A DNA stretch of 64,000 bases from Elysia chlorotica. Its lineage: Eukaryota > Mollusca > Gastropoda > Plakobranchidae. Below, piece by piece: positions 11,882 through 23,402 of the stretch. The stretch covers positions 395,762 through 459,761 of the forward strand of contig RQTK01000024.1 in the NCBI GenBank assembly GCA_003991915.1, read 5' to 3'. The stretch's first letter is position 1, and each line of letters opens with the position of its first letter. The translations under genes were made by a program, and so were the position numbers. The notes beneath the pieces are model-generated. The model was not told the DNA's origin. It was given only the letters and a program-made list of their open reading frames with translations, and did no database searches.

Positions 11882-12489
11882 CTGATGCACAACAAATAAA
11901 GAACACACAGTTTGTAAAATATGGACAAAAATGTATGTGAATAAAATTATATACGGTTTGGCACGCTGGGGTTTCAATATTTATTTAAATAGTTTTAGCC
12001 TACACTATTGGAGGTTTTAATATTTCTTAGATCGTATCAGCCTACACATTTTGGCTGTCAGCTTCGATTTTTTAAAATGTTCTTTGCTAAAACTTTTGAT
12101 TACTGATAAACCGGTATTCATGCCACAAGAAGCACCATAACGTTGATTTTCGGTTCTTTTTAGGCTTCGATCACCTTCTTGCTTAATACATGGACTTATT
12201 GATCTAGTAAAAAATCGATCATCTTGTCCAGGATCAAAGCCTATTTTTATTTCGTTGACACATATGGTGAACATGAGTAATGGGGTAAACAAACATCAAT
12301 TGTCGCTTCTACGATTAAACCAATCGATATTTCTATAAATAGAATTTGTTATAGATTGAACGTGATAAAGTAGCGTTGGGGGAAATACCGATTGGTAAAT
12401 TTAAGGTATGTTTTTATTGATTACAAACAATTTAGTGAAAGGTTATATATCCCTCTACAATATAAACCACTTAACACTGTACGATCGGA

Positions 12490-12496
<7 letters not shown>

Positions 12497-12520
<24 letters not shown>

Positions 12521-12554
12521 GCTCTCTCTTTCCTACTCTCTATCTCTCTCCCTC

Positions 12555-12613
<59 letters not shown>
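12497..12613. repeat. (TC)n microsatellite at the junction of units A and B
   Basis: Two TC tracts (about 12,497-12,527 and 12,560-12,613) separated by the short non-repetitive string also seen at 23,399-23,428. The first belongs to the upstream edge of unit A, the second continues into the left end of unit B. This is the breakpoint of the duplication. Confidence 0.9.
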
Positions 12614-12615
<2 letters not shown>

Positions 12616-12619
12616 CCTC

Positions 12620-13425
12620 CCCTTTACCTCTATCAAAATATCTCTCACTCAAACCAGTTAAGGAATAGCATTCATCCATAGACAATTCATTAAAGTTACG
12701 TGTATGGATAATTTCATCCAAGCAGTTACACAGTATTGATTAATATGTACACTTTTGAGCGCATATACTTTACACATTTGGCACTAAAAACCGAACAAAT
12801 TAATAATGGTCAATTAATATTATTGTAAATGTGTGGGGTTTTAAGGATCTTATATCATAACAAAAACAAGAACAATTACATTAACAATAGAAACAGGAAC
12901 AGCTACAAATGTAACATCAAATAACTATGACAATTATATCTAGCTTAAAAAAATAAAGACAATGACGCACAAACTAATAAACAAACATAGGGGTCCATAA
13001 CTTCACTACCTGGTACATGAAAAGATGGCATACACTGGGACGTAAACTTAAAACAAAATAAGTCTTACAACAATCTTGTAAGGCTTTTCGTCAAACCTGG
13101 TATTTTATATTATAATTAAATGAGTCTAAATGAATCATACGCAAATGAATTTTTTGTGTGTGTGTGTGTTTCATCTTTACCAGCTATCACTGTTCCAATT
13201 TGTTTAGTTCAAATCATCCCACTCTTTCTATTTGAAATCTATAATATTATGATTAATATTTTTCTAAAAGTATGAAACATTTTAATAAATCATTTTTCTT
13301 ATTTAAAATAAATTCTATGAAAATAGAAAAAAAAATTCACAAAAAAAAAAAAAAAGCAAAAGGCTCCAGTTTACTTTCTTGTAATAAAAATTCAATATGC
13401 CGCTGTAATTATATCTAGAGTTTCT
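12620..13425. other. distal 3' flank in unit B
   Basis: Matches 540-1,350 of unit A at lower identity than the rest, with a short TG run near 13,155. No gene seen. Confidence 0.6.
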
Positions 13426-13800
13426 CTCACGGTACCCATTGAAAACTGGAAAGAAAAACAAAATAAATCAAATTCCACCCGGTTCCGAGCCTGTCTTTTA
13501 TTCTCCATGATAATTTACTCTCGACACTCGATGCCGCGGCCGTTTGGTTACAAAGAAAGAGACGGTCACATAAAGCGGTACTGGTTCCCGAACGGCCTGG
13601 CTCTCTCTGGGAGGGTCCGTGACTGGCCATACACCGAGCCTGATAATGAGGGGGAGTCAACGAGGTCAGGACGTGGGGACCAACATTACAGGCAAGACAG
13701 TCAAGATCTTGATCTATACTCGCGTGGGATAAGGGTATTTATAAGAAAACTCAAGTCTTTACTTAAAACAGTTGGGGAAAAAAAGAGCACAAAAAATAAC
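13425..13800. other. conserved unclassified segment, copy B
   Basis: Near-identical partner of 1,353-1,735. The plus-strand open frame continues further here (13,507-13,845) because of small changes after the shared part. No family recognised. Confidence 0.35.
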
Positions 13801-13851
13801 GGAAAGCAGTTTTTTAAGCCTCAGACTTTTCTCCTCTTGGTATAACATTAT

Positions 13852-16158
13852 TTTATTAGACATCGGTTTATGAAAGGGGGTGACTTGAAAGGCTTGTCGA
13901 TAGCTGTCGCTTTTCTATAACAGATGTTCTGATTTACTGTTCACAGAGGTGTCAATTTTATCGCCCGTGGGATTTAAGGGCTATAATCCCATAATCTAGT
14001 CTACCTCTACGTAGCTATGGTTCACTTGTTCTGTACTAAGCACACAGGTCCAGAATTATGTGATATGCTTCATTGACAAAGGGAATCAAGCATTGAAAGC
14101 ATGTCATAAAAATGCCTTTTTAAGTCCTCCAGTTTTTCAACAATAAGACATTTTATATATCAAAGCATCTGACTTATGTGGCAAATTTAGAGTTCGGCTA
14201 AGTTGTGGCCGTGCCTAAACCGCCTTTCCTTTAAAGCTGAACACAAAAAAGGGGTTCAAGCTTTTGGGTGAATCATATGCAGTTCTCAAACAAAGTATTT
14301 GGTCTATTTTCATAGTATAGTAACGCTTCTTTGGAGCAATAAAAGTGACCTAGTATTTATTCGAAAATAATGCTTCCACTCTAAACCCTCCATTAGGATT
14401 GTTTATTACCGCCACGGATCATTTGTTTAGTTTAACATAGTGTGTTTAGTTTAACAATAATGGTGAGACCAGTTTTTGGAAGGACATCCCTAGAATCAAG
14501 AACTAACATTTGACATAAAAAGCTATTGTTAAAAAAAAAACAAAAAAAAAAAAACAAGTTGTTGAGCGCTAGAAAAGGAAATGATTAGAACCCAGAAAGC
14601 GCTGAGAACAAGCGGGAAGAGAGGGAAATGTGTACAGCTAGAGCAACCTCACGTTTAAAAGTCTTCATCGATTGCAAGATGAAGCCTCTTTGAACTGAAG
14701 GAGGAACTTGTGGAGACAAGACAGCGTCATCAGAGTCGCCGAGAGGGGAGCCCAGGTCTTCAGAGGACGTTCTGACTCAACACTTAACCACTCGGACACG
14801 TCTCCACTCACGGCCGGCGCCCCGGCCACCCGGCACTCCACACGCCAAGATGGCCGTTAATGGGCAGCAGCGGAAGCGTCGAGAGCTTCCGCTCCGGTTT
14901 GTCGCTATGGAAACCTGACGCTTAGAATATCAGAGCGCGCGATGATCCTGGAGTCCGACAAATTAAATGAAACGCACAACTCTAAACTCTGTGCTATCAA
15001 TGTCACTGTCGCTACTGATTATTGCTTGTGACGACGCAAGAGAGATGAGAATTACAGGCCTGAATACTGTTAGTGTTACAGAGTCGAAACAATTAAAGCT
15101 CGCGGTGAGTAAAGTAAAACCAATAGCCTCAGCCCTCTGTTCTTTTTCCTTCAGAGGTTTTTGAAATCAATAACTTTTGAACAATGAAAACAAAAGATTT
15201 TGTCTAGGGCATTTTTACATGATCAATTAGCCCATAAAGCAGTTACCTATTTAGATGAATGCTTATACCAATACTGATAAAACAATTATGTTTTATTATC
15301 GATAAAAGCTTGCACAAAATAATAGTGATAAAAAAGACATGCCGAGTTTTTCCAGATTCCAGTTAAATACAGTTGCCTAATACATTTCCAACATATTGAG
15401 ACCGCAATTAAAGAAAAAAAATATAAGTGTTCCACATAATATGAAAAAAATGGAACTAGAAGCATTTTAGCGCAAGTTTTATAGGGTGTTATAGGATGTT
15501 ACTAGGAACTATTTTATCACTCTAAGACAGTTTACTCTACAAAAATAAACTGTTATCCATTCATACATCTTGGCAAATCATTCTCAATTCATGGAATTTC
15601 ATTTCTGTCACACACAAAACTACACTTACCAAAGAAATGCACAGCAAAAACAAAAAACGCGTCAATATAATTCAATTTGCTCGCGATTGCTTTCCAAATA
15701 TTCTGGCATCAGTGAGTATTTACATGGCGGTAAAGATTGCAGTTCTTATCATTGCTTTTTAATTTGCAGGCAAGAAAAAGATTTAAAGTTATTACAACTT
15801 GACATCACACAGTGAAATTGTCTTTGAGCGTTAAAGCAGTTACCTTTTGAAGTGATACTTTTAACAACACACAGTATCAAGATACATCCTTGTAAAGCAC
15901 ATACTTGAATTTTACCAGTCAGTTAGCTCGTTTTTCCGAAAGCGCGAATGCAAAACACACAGCAGAATTTTCTGAACTCTGAACTGTTTGTGCGAATGTT
16001 TGATTCTCCGAGAAGAGAGTCTAAGGCTGGATTATTGTTCTGAAACTTGAGAAAGTCGCTGGTCTTTCTTTTAAAGGTTTTGCTATAGTAATACAAATGG
16101 TGTGTGCATGTGTGAATTGCTTTTCTAATTCTTGTTTTGAGATATGTATTTTCTTTTC
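13852..16158 (-). other. putative 3' UTR of protocadherin unit B, interrupted by an insertion
   Basis: Counterpart of 1,792-3,447. The AATAAA word is kept at 13,852-13,857. The 13,860-14,333 part is almost identical to unit A. The block 14,334-15,165 is extra and would make this UTR about 830 bp longer if it is transcribed. Confidence 0.35.
14334..15165. other. CpG-rich 830-bp insertion present only in unit B
   Basis: Unit A reads directly from ttctttg to atcaa. Unit B carries about 832 bp between them. The insert has a GC-rich core (14,810-14,960) with an AAGATGGCCG word (YY1-like), a perfect 8-bp inverted repeat (14,870-14,877 and 14,885-14,892), and GTCGCTATGGAAACC (RFX X-box-like). The word TGTTTAGTTTAACA occurs twice near 14,424-14,458. 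On the minus strand near 14,785-14,810 the string GTGTCCGAGTGGTTAAGTG resembles a tRNA A box, but no matching B box is seen. There is no clear target-site duplication. It could be an inserted element carrying promoter-like sequence, or an ancestral block lost from unit A. Confidence 0.55.
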
Positions 16159-16857
16159 TCACACAATAATATCTTTCCCCATCATACCCTCTAACCGGAT
16201 ATCCTCGGGGTTGATGACGTAACTTCCGGAAGTTGTTGTGCTAGCGTCATCTTCCATGGACATGACTGAGCCCTGCTGGGTGAAGGACAATGAGGAGCCA
16301 GGTCGCCGCAGCAAGTCCTGGCTAATACTGTTGCTGCTGTTACTGTCCTTAAACAGCAGTCTCTGTTGCTGCGGATTCTGCTGCTGCTGTTGGTGATGCT
16401 GCCTTGAAGAAGATGAAGACGGAGAAAGCAAAGACTTTGCCATTCCCCCAGAAGGAGAAGATGACGGCGATGATGACGATGAAGACGACGAAAGCTGCAT
16501 TTGGCGCGGTCCGTGATAGCTTCGTCTGGCGGGACCAGTTCCATAACTGTTAGTGTTGTTTGCATAGCGACCGCTGCCCATCTCCAGAAAGCGAGGCTGG
16601 CCAGGTTTAATGAGTGGGTTGAGTGGATGCTGCTTCTGTTGGTGAGAGTGAGGGTATGGGAGGTGTGGAGGAATGTGGATGCTGGGGGCCGACATCTCTG
16701 CTGTGGATGGCGCGGCTAGCGGCGCTAGGCTGGACTTGCTGCTGAAGGTATTCAGGTTGTTCATGTTGGCGCTCATGATGTTCAAGGGCTTGTTGATGAG
16801 CTGGTCTTGGTACTGGAAGTTTGGTCTGGCGGACATCACCATGTAGGGGTCGCTCAA
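16159..16857 (-). CDS. protocadherin exon 8B: C-terminal cytoplasmic tail copy
   Basis: 232 residues plus stop, open, nearly identical to exon 8A (SPSSSP for SPLCSP; MEDDAS for MDDDAS). It has the same DIIV end and the same pair of acceptors, ending at 16,877 and 16,857. Exon 7B is 106 bp, so here the upstream acceptor (16,877) keeps the frame and would add about seven residues, GFPRPGQ, before LSDPYM. With exon 6B truncated, this exon can only be used in a product that skips or replaces 6B. Still open, so decay is recent or it is used. Confidence 0.7.
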   Translation of the reverse strand: MSDPYMVMSARPNFQYQDQLINKPLNIMSANMNNLNTFSSKSSLAPLAAPSTAEMSAPSIHIPPHLPYPHSHQQKQHPLNPLIKPGQPRFLEMGSGRYANNTNSYGTGPARRSYHGPRQMQLSSSSSSSSPSSSPSGGMAKSLLSPSSSSSRQHHQQQQQNPQQQRLLFKDSNSSNSISQDLLRRPGSSLSFTQQGSVMSMEDDASTTTSGSYVINPEDIRLEGMMGKDIIV

Positions 16858-17538
16858 CTGACCAGGGCGTGGAAAGCCTGTGGGATTTAAAAAGACGTAT
16901 CTTTACTTGCTACTTTAAACCAATTTACCGTTAACTGAAATCGATATTGTTCTTGTAAGTTTCTTTCCTTTTTTGAAAAATAAAGTTTAAGATATTAAAA
17001 ACGTTTATGGAAATAGAAAGGCTGTCATCACATACAATGCATGCATTCATTTTCTCGTTCATGAAAAGATGTCAATATTTTTTTAAGAAATTGGAAAGCA
17101 CTAAATACATACATCTTCAAACTGCATTTTGAATAATATTTGTCATTAAATCAAGTTTAAAAACGTATATTTCAGACCAGAAATTACTGTTTTTATGCTA
17201 AAAATATGTCTTTTATTATCTCTCTCCCTCTCCGTCTCTTTCAGCATCTCTTCTTCCACCCTCCCGAAACGTGTAATGCTCTATTTATCTCTGCTGCTCC
17301 ATGAAACTCATTATTGATCTCGGTCGCCACAAGGTCTGTCTCTCCCCCGCTAGTTCTCTATTTTCCCTTCCTTTCATTCCGCCAGCGATCTTTACTACCA
17401 TACGTGCGTTTATCGATCCGCTATGTGTATTCACAAACACAATTCACTGCGAGCAAAGATCTCTGAGCTCGGTTCATTCATACAGAAAACATTCTCTCCT
17501 CTTGATGTTTGGCTATCAATGAAAGAGTTCAAACAAAC

Positions 17539-17644
17539 CTCTGCTGGAAGGGGCGTGGTCAAACTTGATATCCTCATCACTAGTGCCCCGCCCACTGTCA
17601 CATGTCCCAGACTCCCCGGATGTGTCGCTGTGCAAGTCGTCCGG
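17539..17644 (-). CDS. protocadherin exon 7B: cytoplasmic motif, one base longer than 7A
   Basis: Same start as 7A (PDDLHSDTSGESGTCDSG...) with the same donor and acceptor. Near its 3' end it has an extra base relative to unit A, giving 106 bp and changing FDPPPPAE to FDHAPSSR plus one leftover base. The shift is compensated if the upstream acceptor of exon 8B is used. Alternatively it is simply a decaying copy. Confidence 0.7.
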
Positions 17645-19800
17645 CTGTTGAGACACAAGGAAGAGAACGAGTTAGCAAAAAGAATAAACAAAAAGGCACT
17701 AACGAGGCAAGACATCGAGCAAGCAATCACAATGTGACGAGGTTCACAACGATCGCCCATGCAGGCAACAAAAATCATTAACTTAAGCCGTCTTACAAAC
17801 GAGAGACTCGGCGAAAGTGAATGGGTATAATGATGAGCACATATCTAAGGGTGAAAACGCACCATGTTGTCAATATTTCATTACAACGAACAAAGCAAAG
17901 TAGCCGTTCAGCTTCAGCTTCCAGATGCTTAAAGGAAAAAAAATTATCATCAACTGGACATAATCAAAAGCTCAAAGGCAAAGCATTGTAGGAAGTGTAA
18001 CAGGTTGTGAAATTTGATTGACATGATTCAAGTGAGGTTCTTCTCATGCTTCAATCATTAGATTTATACGGCTTGGATCATTGAAAGGGTAACTTACAAT
18101 AATCCCCTTGGAAAGAAACCCCTGCAGGGTGATCAAAGCGTGCGAGAAACAGAGTTCATTATCTTAATTGTATGTCAAACCATGGAAAACGGTGAATATT
18201 CTATGTTTGCGAAATATCGAAACATCCGTTAAGTGATGACTGGATCTAAATCTAGGTACCGATATTAAACTCGTCAAGTAGAAACAGTCAGATACTGTCA
18301 ACAGTTTGGTCTAATTTTCGTTCTCTGTTATTTGACTTTAAAAAGTGTTTCAAAGGAAAGATTTTCAAGGCTCATTAGTGATATTCAAATTGTTAGTTGT
18401 GACAAAACAACCCCAGAAAGAGGATAAGTGTAGTGCATGTGTATGAAAAATAAATCGTACAGACGACAATCTGTAAGCTCATGATCTTTATTAAGTGCGC
18501 CGTTCTATTTTTTTGCTAGATTCCCTCCACGTTACTTATTTGAAAGAGAATGCATTTATTAAATAGAAAGTAATCATTACTGAATAGTTTTGTTTCAATA
18601 CACGTCGAAGAAGACATTCATTATATCGAGAAATAAAACAACAAAAAACATGGAGTATTATTGGGACTTAATGCAGGATAATTTATAAGGCCTTGAATGT
18701 ATTCTATTTCAGGCTCACTGCTGTTTATTTTGAAAAAGGGGAAAGCACTCTCAATCTTCATTGATCCCTTTCTATGCCACTTCAGCCCCATCACGTACAA
18801 AAATGACGTTCTCTAACGTATACGCAAACCATACCTCAAAGGGTTTCTAGCATAAAGAGTTAGTGTTTTGAGGAAAGGAGACGCCATCACCGTAAGGTCC
18901 CTGTCACATCTGTAGGCCTACCTAGTACCAGGCATAGTAGAGACATACATGTCATCTTTGACAAATGCCTGACAGTGATGCATGGGTCACAATGTAGAAG
19001 ACAATAACTAGAACCTTTCACAGACATAATACATGATATATACTCATAACTATTTTTCTCCGTTTTTGTAAGCGGAAGTGGAAAAGTAAATAGTAAGAAA
19101 TCCATAACTCAGCAAAAGTCGGAAGTCTTGTGAAGTGAAACGGTAATACGACTCAGACTGTTCTGACATTGATCTTCTTTTTATAAATGAAAAACAAGAA
19201 AGTGATGTTTCACGTGATTTGGGCTTGGGGTTAGCCTTCGTAACTGGAGGACCTGTTTGACAACACCTCTAGATGGGACCTGGACTGAGAATCAACTTAC
19301 TCTCTGTACTACCATCCTCCTTTCTGACATTCACAAACATAGCATTGATTATGATTTAAAAGAGTTTGAGAGTTCATAAATAAATAGGACGTTATTTCTA
19401 AGTGCACTATTTACAGTAGCCGGTAGTCACACCAGTCCAAAAGTAACTGCAAAATCCGCAACAAAAACAAACCAACAAAATCTTCTAAACCACCAAGCGC
19501 TACTCTATTAAAAAAGGCCTATTTTATTCATCAACTCTTTATCTTTAATAACGCAAAAGTTGGAACGCTTAAAATTAAAAATATGAGCGGTTGAGACACC
19601 ATGGGGTGCATTCACAAATGTGCAAATTTTATGTTGCCTGGTTTAAGCACATTCTTTTCGAGAGCATAACTCTGAAAGCTATTAACAGATCACTAACCCT
19701 GAAAGGATTATAACAACAGGTGAAATAGATATAACAAAAATAGTTGCTCTCGGGAACATCCAACTTTATTTCAGTACTAGATCTAGTTCCCACACATTTT
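17645..19800. other. intronic sequence of unit B up to the deletion point
   Basis: Aligned with unit A 4,971-7,135, no coding signal. At 19,800/19,801 it joins directly to the middle of exon 6. Confidence 0.75.
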
Positions 19801-20581
19801 CTTCATCTTCGTCGTAAGCGATAATTCTGGCTAGGACCATCCCTTGCTCCGGAAAATTAGAGATAACAATGCTGTGATTGTTCGTTGAAGGAAATATTAT
19901 AACAGGATCGTTATCATTCTCATCTAAAATCTTCACCTCGACTCCAGCTGCAGAAGACTTAGGAACTCCTCCTCGATCGCGAGCCAAAACAGTAAAAGAG
20001 TAACTATCTTTTTTCTCGCGGTCCAGTTCGCCGGACACGATGAGGGATCCATTCTTCAAAACTTTGATGGGGAGAGGTGTGTCTCCACCACTCGAGCCTC
20101 CGAAGTAATAATCGATTTGACCATTCGCACCGGCGTCTCTGTCTGATGCTTCTATCTGCCCGACAAACGTGCCGTTGGCAGTCTTCTCGGAGATGAGATA
20201 GGAGAACTTGGAACGCCTGAAAACAGGACTGTTGTCATTGATATCCCTGAGTGTGATCACCAAGGATGTGTGGCCAGTCTGAGGCTCGATGCCGTTATCC
20301 GTAGCAATCACTTTGAATCTGAGGGTCTGGTTGGCCTCCCGATCAAGAGGGACCTTGGTGGTGATCACGCCACTGTGCGGCTGGATGCTGAGGTAGCCCC
20401 GGGCTCTCTCCTCCAGAGAGTACACAATCTCAGCGTTCTGGCCGATGTCGGCGTCCTGAGCAGCGACCTGGATGATGTACTGGCCCGGGGCACGGGCCTC
20501 GTCAACTGATGTTTCGTAGAGCGACCTCACGAACTTTGGCGCGTTGTCATTCACATCTGTCACGTTTACAGTGAGGGCCAC
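19801..20581 (-). pseudogene. protocadherin exon 6B, truncated: EC5, EC6 and start of EC7 only
   Basis: Starts like exon 6A (VALTVNVTDVNDNAPKF) and matches 6A residues 1-260 with few changes (DINDNSP for DVNDNSP). It then breaks in EC7 after AYDEDE. Reading through the junction adds ENVWELDLVLK and a stop at 19,766. The rest of EC7, the membrane helix, the KKVSF region and the GTGAGT donor are missing. Unit A words at the two ends of the lost segment are acattttc and ccttcatc, and the fused join reads acattttcttcatc, with ttc as possible microhomology. Used as a terminal exon it would give a secreted ectodomain of about six EC repeats. A TTTATT (AATAAA on the minus strand) lies right at the stop, near 19,764. 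This may be a dead exon or a soluble form. Confidence 0.85.
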
Positions 20582-21068
20582 CTGAATAGTAAAAAAAAAC
20601 GAGAAGATTGATGAAGGGATATGTTCATTTTACCAATTAACTTCAAATCTATATCTTTCTTGAAGAACGAAAGTTGAACTCATTGTACAGAGGTAAAAAA
20701 AATATCGATGTGGCGCGGGATGCTTTATTTCAAGGAAGTTAATAGAGGCGCATATAAAATAGTATAATCGAGCCTTTCCAGATTATACTAAAAGAGTTTT
20801 TAATAGCTTTGTACAAATGGGAAATTAGAATTGACGCTTAAAAACTGTATACAACTTTTTTTTATATAACTGTATGATTTAAAATTGTTACATTTCTCAA
20901 AGGAACTACAACTATTAACCATTCTACAAGATTTATCGGAATCGAAAATGAATTACGGAAATCAGAAACAAATAATTAATAGTTTTTTTTATGATTTGAA
21001 TGAGACATACACAAACTACAGTTGTCTTGGAAATTTTGTAGAAATTTAGCTGAGTGGCTGGAACTTAC
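20582..21068. other. intron between exons 5B and 6B
   Basis: 487 bp, AT-rich, slightly longer than the unit A intron. Nothing else seen. Confidence 0.75.
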
Positions 21069-21620
21069 CTCAGTAGTTAGCGGGGGAATGGCTTTGTCGC
21101 TGCAGCTGATTCGGACCAGATAGGAGTCGCGGTTTTCTCTGTCCACCTCCGCATTCAGAAGCAGCGTGTAACCTTTTCCTATAATGGGGCTGAGGCGAAA
21201 GTCAGATCCAGACAACAGTGTGCAAGATGTCACCCCGTCATCACCTTCGTCGTTGTCCTCCACATCCACGAAAGCGACGAAATAGTCCGGCCTGGCGGAC
21301 TCTGGAACTGTCAGGGTGGAGGCGTCTTCAGTATCAAGGGTTCTGACCTTCACAAAAGGTGCGTTGTTCCCCGAGTCGAGCACGGCGATGGACACCAAGA
21401 CCTGTGAGCTTCTGGGTGGATCCCCGCCATCCATGGCCTCCACATACATAGAGAAAGGCGACGCGCCGGCCTTGAGGATGGTGTTGAGTTTCCCTTGCAG
21501 GGTTATGTACCCTGTAGAAGAGTTGATGGCAAACACGCCCCTGATACTGGCCTCGCTGGCTTGGCTAAAGCGAAAGGAGATCTGGCCAAACTTGCCGATA
21601 TCTAAGTCTGTTGCCGTCAC
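21069..21620 (-). CDS. protocadherin exon 5B: EC3 to EC4
   Basis: 552 bp, 184 codons, phase 0/0, from gttaccag/GTG with VTATDLDIGKFGQISFRF to DKAIPPLTTE at GAG/GTAAGT. It keeps the standard V-T-A-T-D-x-D strand that 5A has lost. It can be spliced in frame to 6B or, skipping the rest of unit B, to 6A. Confidence 0.9.
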
Positions 21621-21964
21621 CTGGTTACGCAAGTAATAATAAAAAAAGAAACTATACATTAATTCTGTGCATAACTTCTTATAATTGTAGCAGAATGTAC
21701 GCTCAATATTCAGTCAACATTTTAGGGTTTTAGCCATTACCAGATATAACATCTTATCACATTTTTACAGACAAAACAATGCATTTGCTATGTTTCCAAT
21801 GACGTTAATTATCAAACCACATCAAAGTCGTAGAAAACATGTGGTATTTAACTTCATATATTGTGCATTGGGTTGTTTTTGCTTTTGCTCTTTTGTCTTT
21901 TTTTACAACAAAATATACAAATAACCTAAACACGGGCATTAATGATAAATTCCACAGTCTTCAC

Positions 21965-22060
21965 CTGGCCCACCACCGCTCCAATCTGCTCGTCTTCATT
22001 GATGCTGAAGTCATACTTGGCCCTCTGGAACTCAGGACTGTTGTCGTTGTCGTCAGTGAC
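21965..22060 (-). CDS. protocadherin exon 4B: EC2-EC3 linker
   Basis: 96 bp, phase 0/0, same peptide as exon 4A (VTDDNDNSPEFQRAKYDFSI...). Donor CAG/GTGAAG is weaker than GTGAGG in unit A. Too short for open-frame detection. Confidence 0.88.
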
Positions 22061-22486
22061 CTGCGAATACCAGAGAAAAGGAAAAAAATTTTTTTTTTAA
22101 TCTATAAATATACAAACTTCTAGCGTTGTGTGAATACATACGCTTATGTATTTAATAAGCAACGTTTACGTATTTAATACGCAATGAATACCATAAAGGC
22201 AACGCGGTACAAACACCGGGTAACTTTTTTTCCTATCAACAGAATACTCAATTCAATTTTTTATGCATTGAACTGGTAAAGAAGTAAATATTTTAAAATA
22301 ATTAGTTGTAACCGAATCTGATACGATATCCATTGATAATAGAATCATCCAGGTTAGTCATCCCTATCAAAAGTTTTTGATCCCGAAATAATTCTACCCA
22401 TACAAGAATAACAGCATCATTTAAAGAAATTCCCTGAAAATGTTTAGATTACGGACTAACTGTGCGTGCGGGGCTGCTGGTCTCAC
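22061..22486. other. intron between exons 3B and 4B
   Basis: 426 bp, AT-rich, shorter than the unit A intron. Nothing else seen. Confidence 0.75.
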
Positions 22487-22744
22487 CTGCACTGTAACTC
22501 TGAGGTAGTCGCTCATGGAAGGGTTGCCGCCGTCGTAGGCGATGATGTTGAAGATGTATTGGTCTTTCTTCTCCCTGTCCAGCTCCTTCTCCAGCCTCAG
22601 GTTGATGGTGCTGCTGCCGTCGGGGTTTTCGGTCGGGTGGATGCTGAACATGTCCAGGCTGGGTGTCGTGTTGTAGTGCCGGACTGTAAACTCTGGGTTC
22701 GAGTCCCCGTCTACCGCTCCGCTGATCTTCATCTCCTTGCCAAC
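22487..22744 (-). CDS. protocadherin exon 3B: most of EC2
   Basis: 258 bp, 86 codons, phase 0/0, from VGKEMKISGAVDGDSN to LRVTVQ. It lies 697 bp from exon 2, the normal next exon. The join gives LEVSEGVK-VGKEMKISG, a good cadherin strand. Conserved with 3A. Confidence 0.92.
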
Positions 22745-23349
22745 CTGATGCACAACAAACACAGAACAAGCGATTTGTTATGGACCGATATGTATATATA
22801 TACAAATATTTTCGGTTTGGTATGTTGGAGTTTCAATATTTATTTAAATCGTTTTAGCCTACACTATCGGAGGTTTTAATATTTTTAGATCGTATCAGCC
22901 TACACATTTTGGCTGTCAGATTCGATTTTTTAAATGTCATTTTCTAAAACTTTTAATAACTCATGAATTAGTATCCATGCCATAAGTTGCACCATAACGT
23001 TGATTTTCGGTTCTTTTTAGGCTTCGATCACCTTCTTGCTTAATACATGGACTTATTGATCTAGTAAAAAATCGATCATCTTGTCCAGGATCAAAACCTA
23101 TTTTTATTTCGTTGACACATATGGTGAACATGAGTAATGGGGTAAACAAACATCAATTGTCGCTTCTACGATTAAACCAATCGATATTTCTATAAATAGA
23201 ATTTGTTATAGATTGAACGTGATAAAGTAGGGTTGGAGAAAATATCGATTGGTAAATTTAAGGTATGTTTTTATTGATCACATACAATTTAGTGAAAAGT
23301 TATATATCCCTCTACAATATAAACCACTTAACACTGTACGATCGGATTG

Positions 23350-23350
<1 letters not shown>

Positions 23351-23398
<48 letters not shown>
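23351..23398. repeat. (TC)n microsatellite in the exon 2-3B intron
   Basis: Plain TC tract at the upstream edge of unit B, about 45-90 bp after the exon 2 donor on the minus strand. It is the likely partner in the unequal exchange that made units A and B. Confidence 0.93.

Positions 23399-23402
<4 letters not shown>

Larger units (their letters stand above)
492..12559 (-). repeat. tandem duplication unit A (protocadherin exons 3-8, complete)
   Basis: About 12.07 kb that is collinear with 12,560-23,428 in the same orientation. The flanks, introns, exons and 3' region all match: introns about 93-95 percent by eye, exons about 98 percent, and the far 3' part (480-1,000) less. Its left edge is the (TC)n tract near 490-533. 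Its right edge is the (TC)n tract near 12,497-12,613, where the shared sequence ends at the word ctcctcta. Unit A carries an intact membrane and cytoplasmic exon and an extra 145 bp near 3,195-3,338 that unit B lacks. It may be a true segmental duplication or a second haplotype assembled in series. Confidence 0.9.

Noticed and set aside
14785-14810. tRNA gene on the minus strand (GTGTCCGAGTGGTTAAGTG)
   Set aside because: A-box-like only; no B box, no cloverleaf and no acceptor stem could be drawn.
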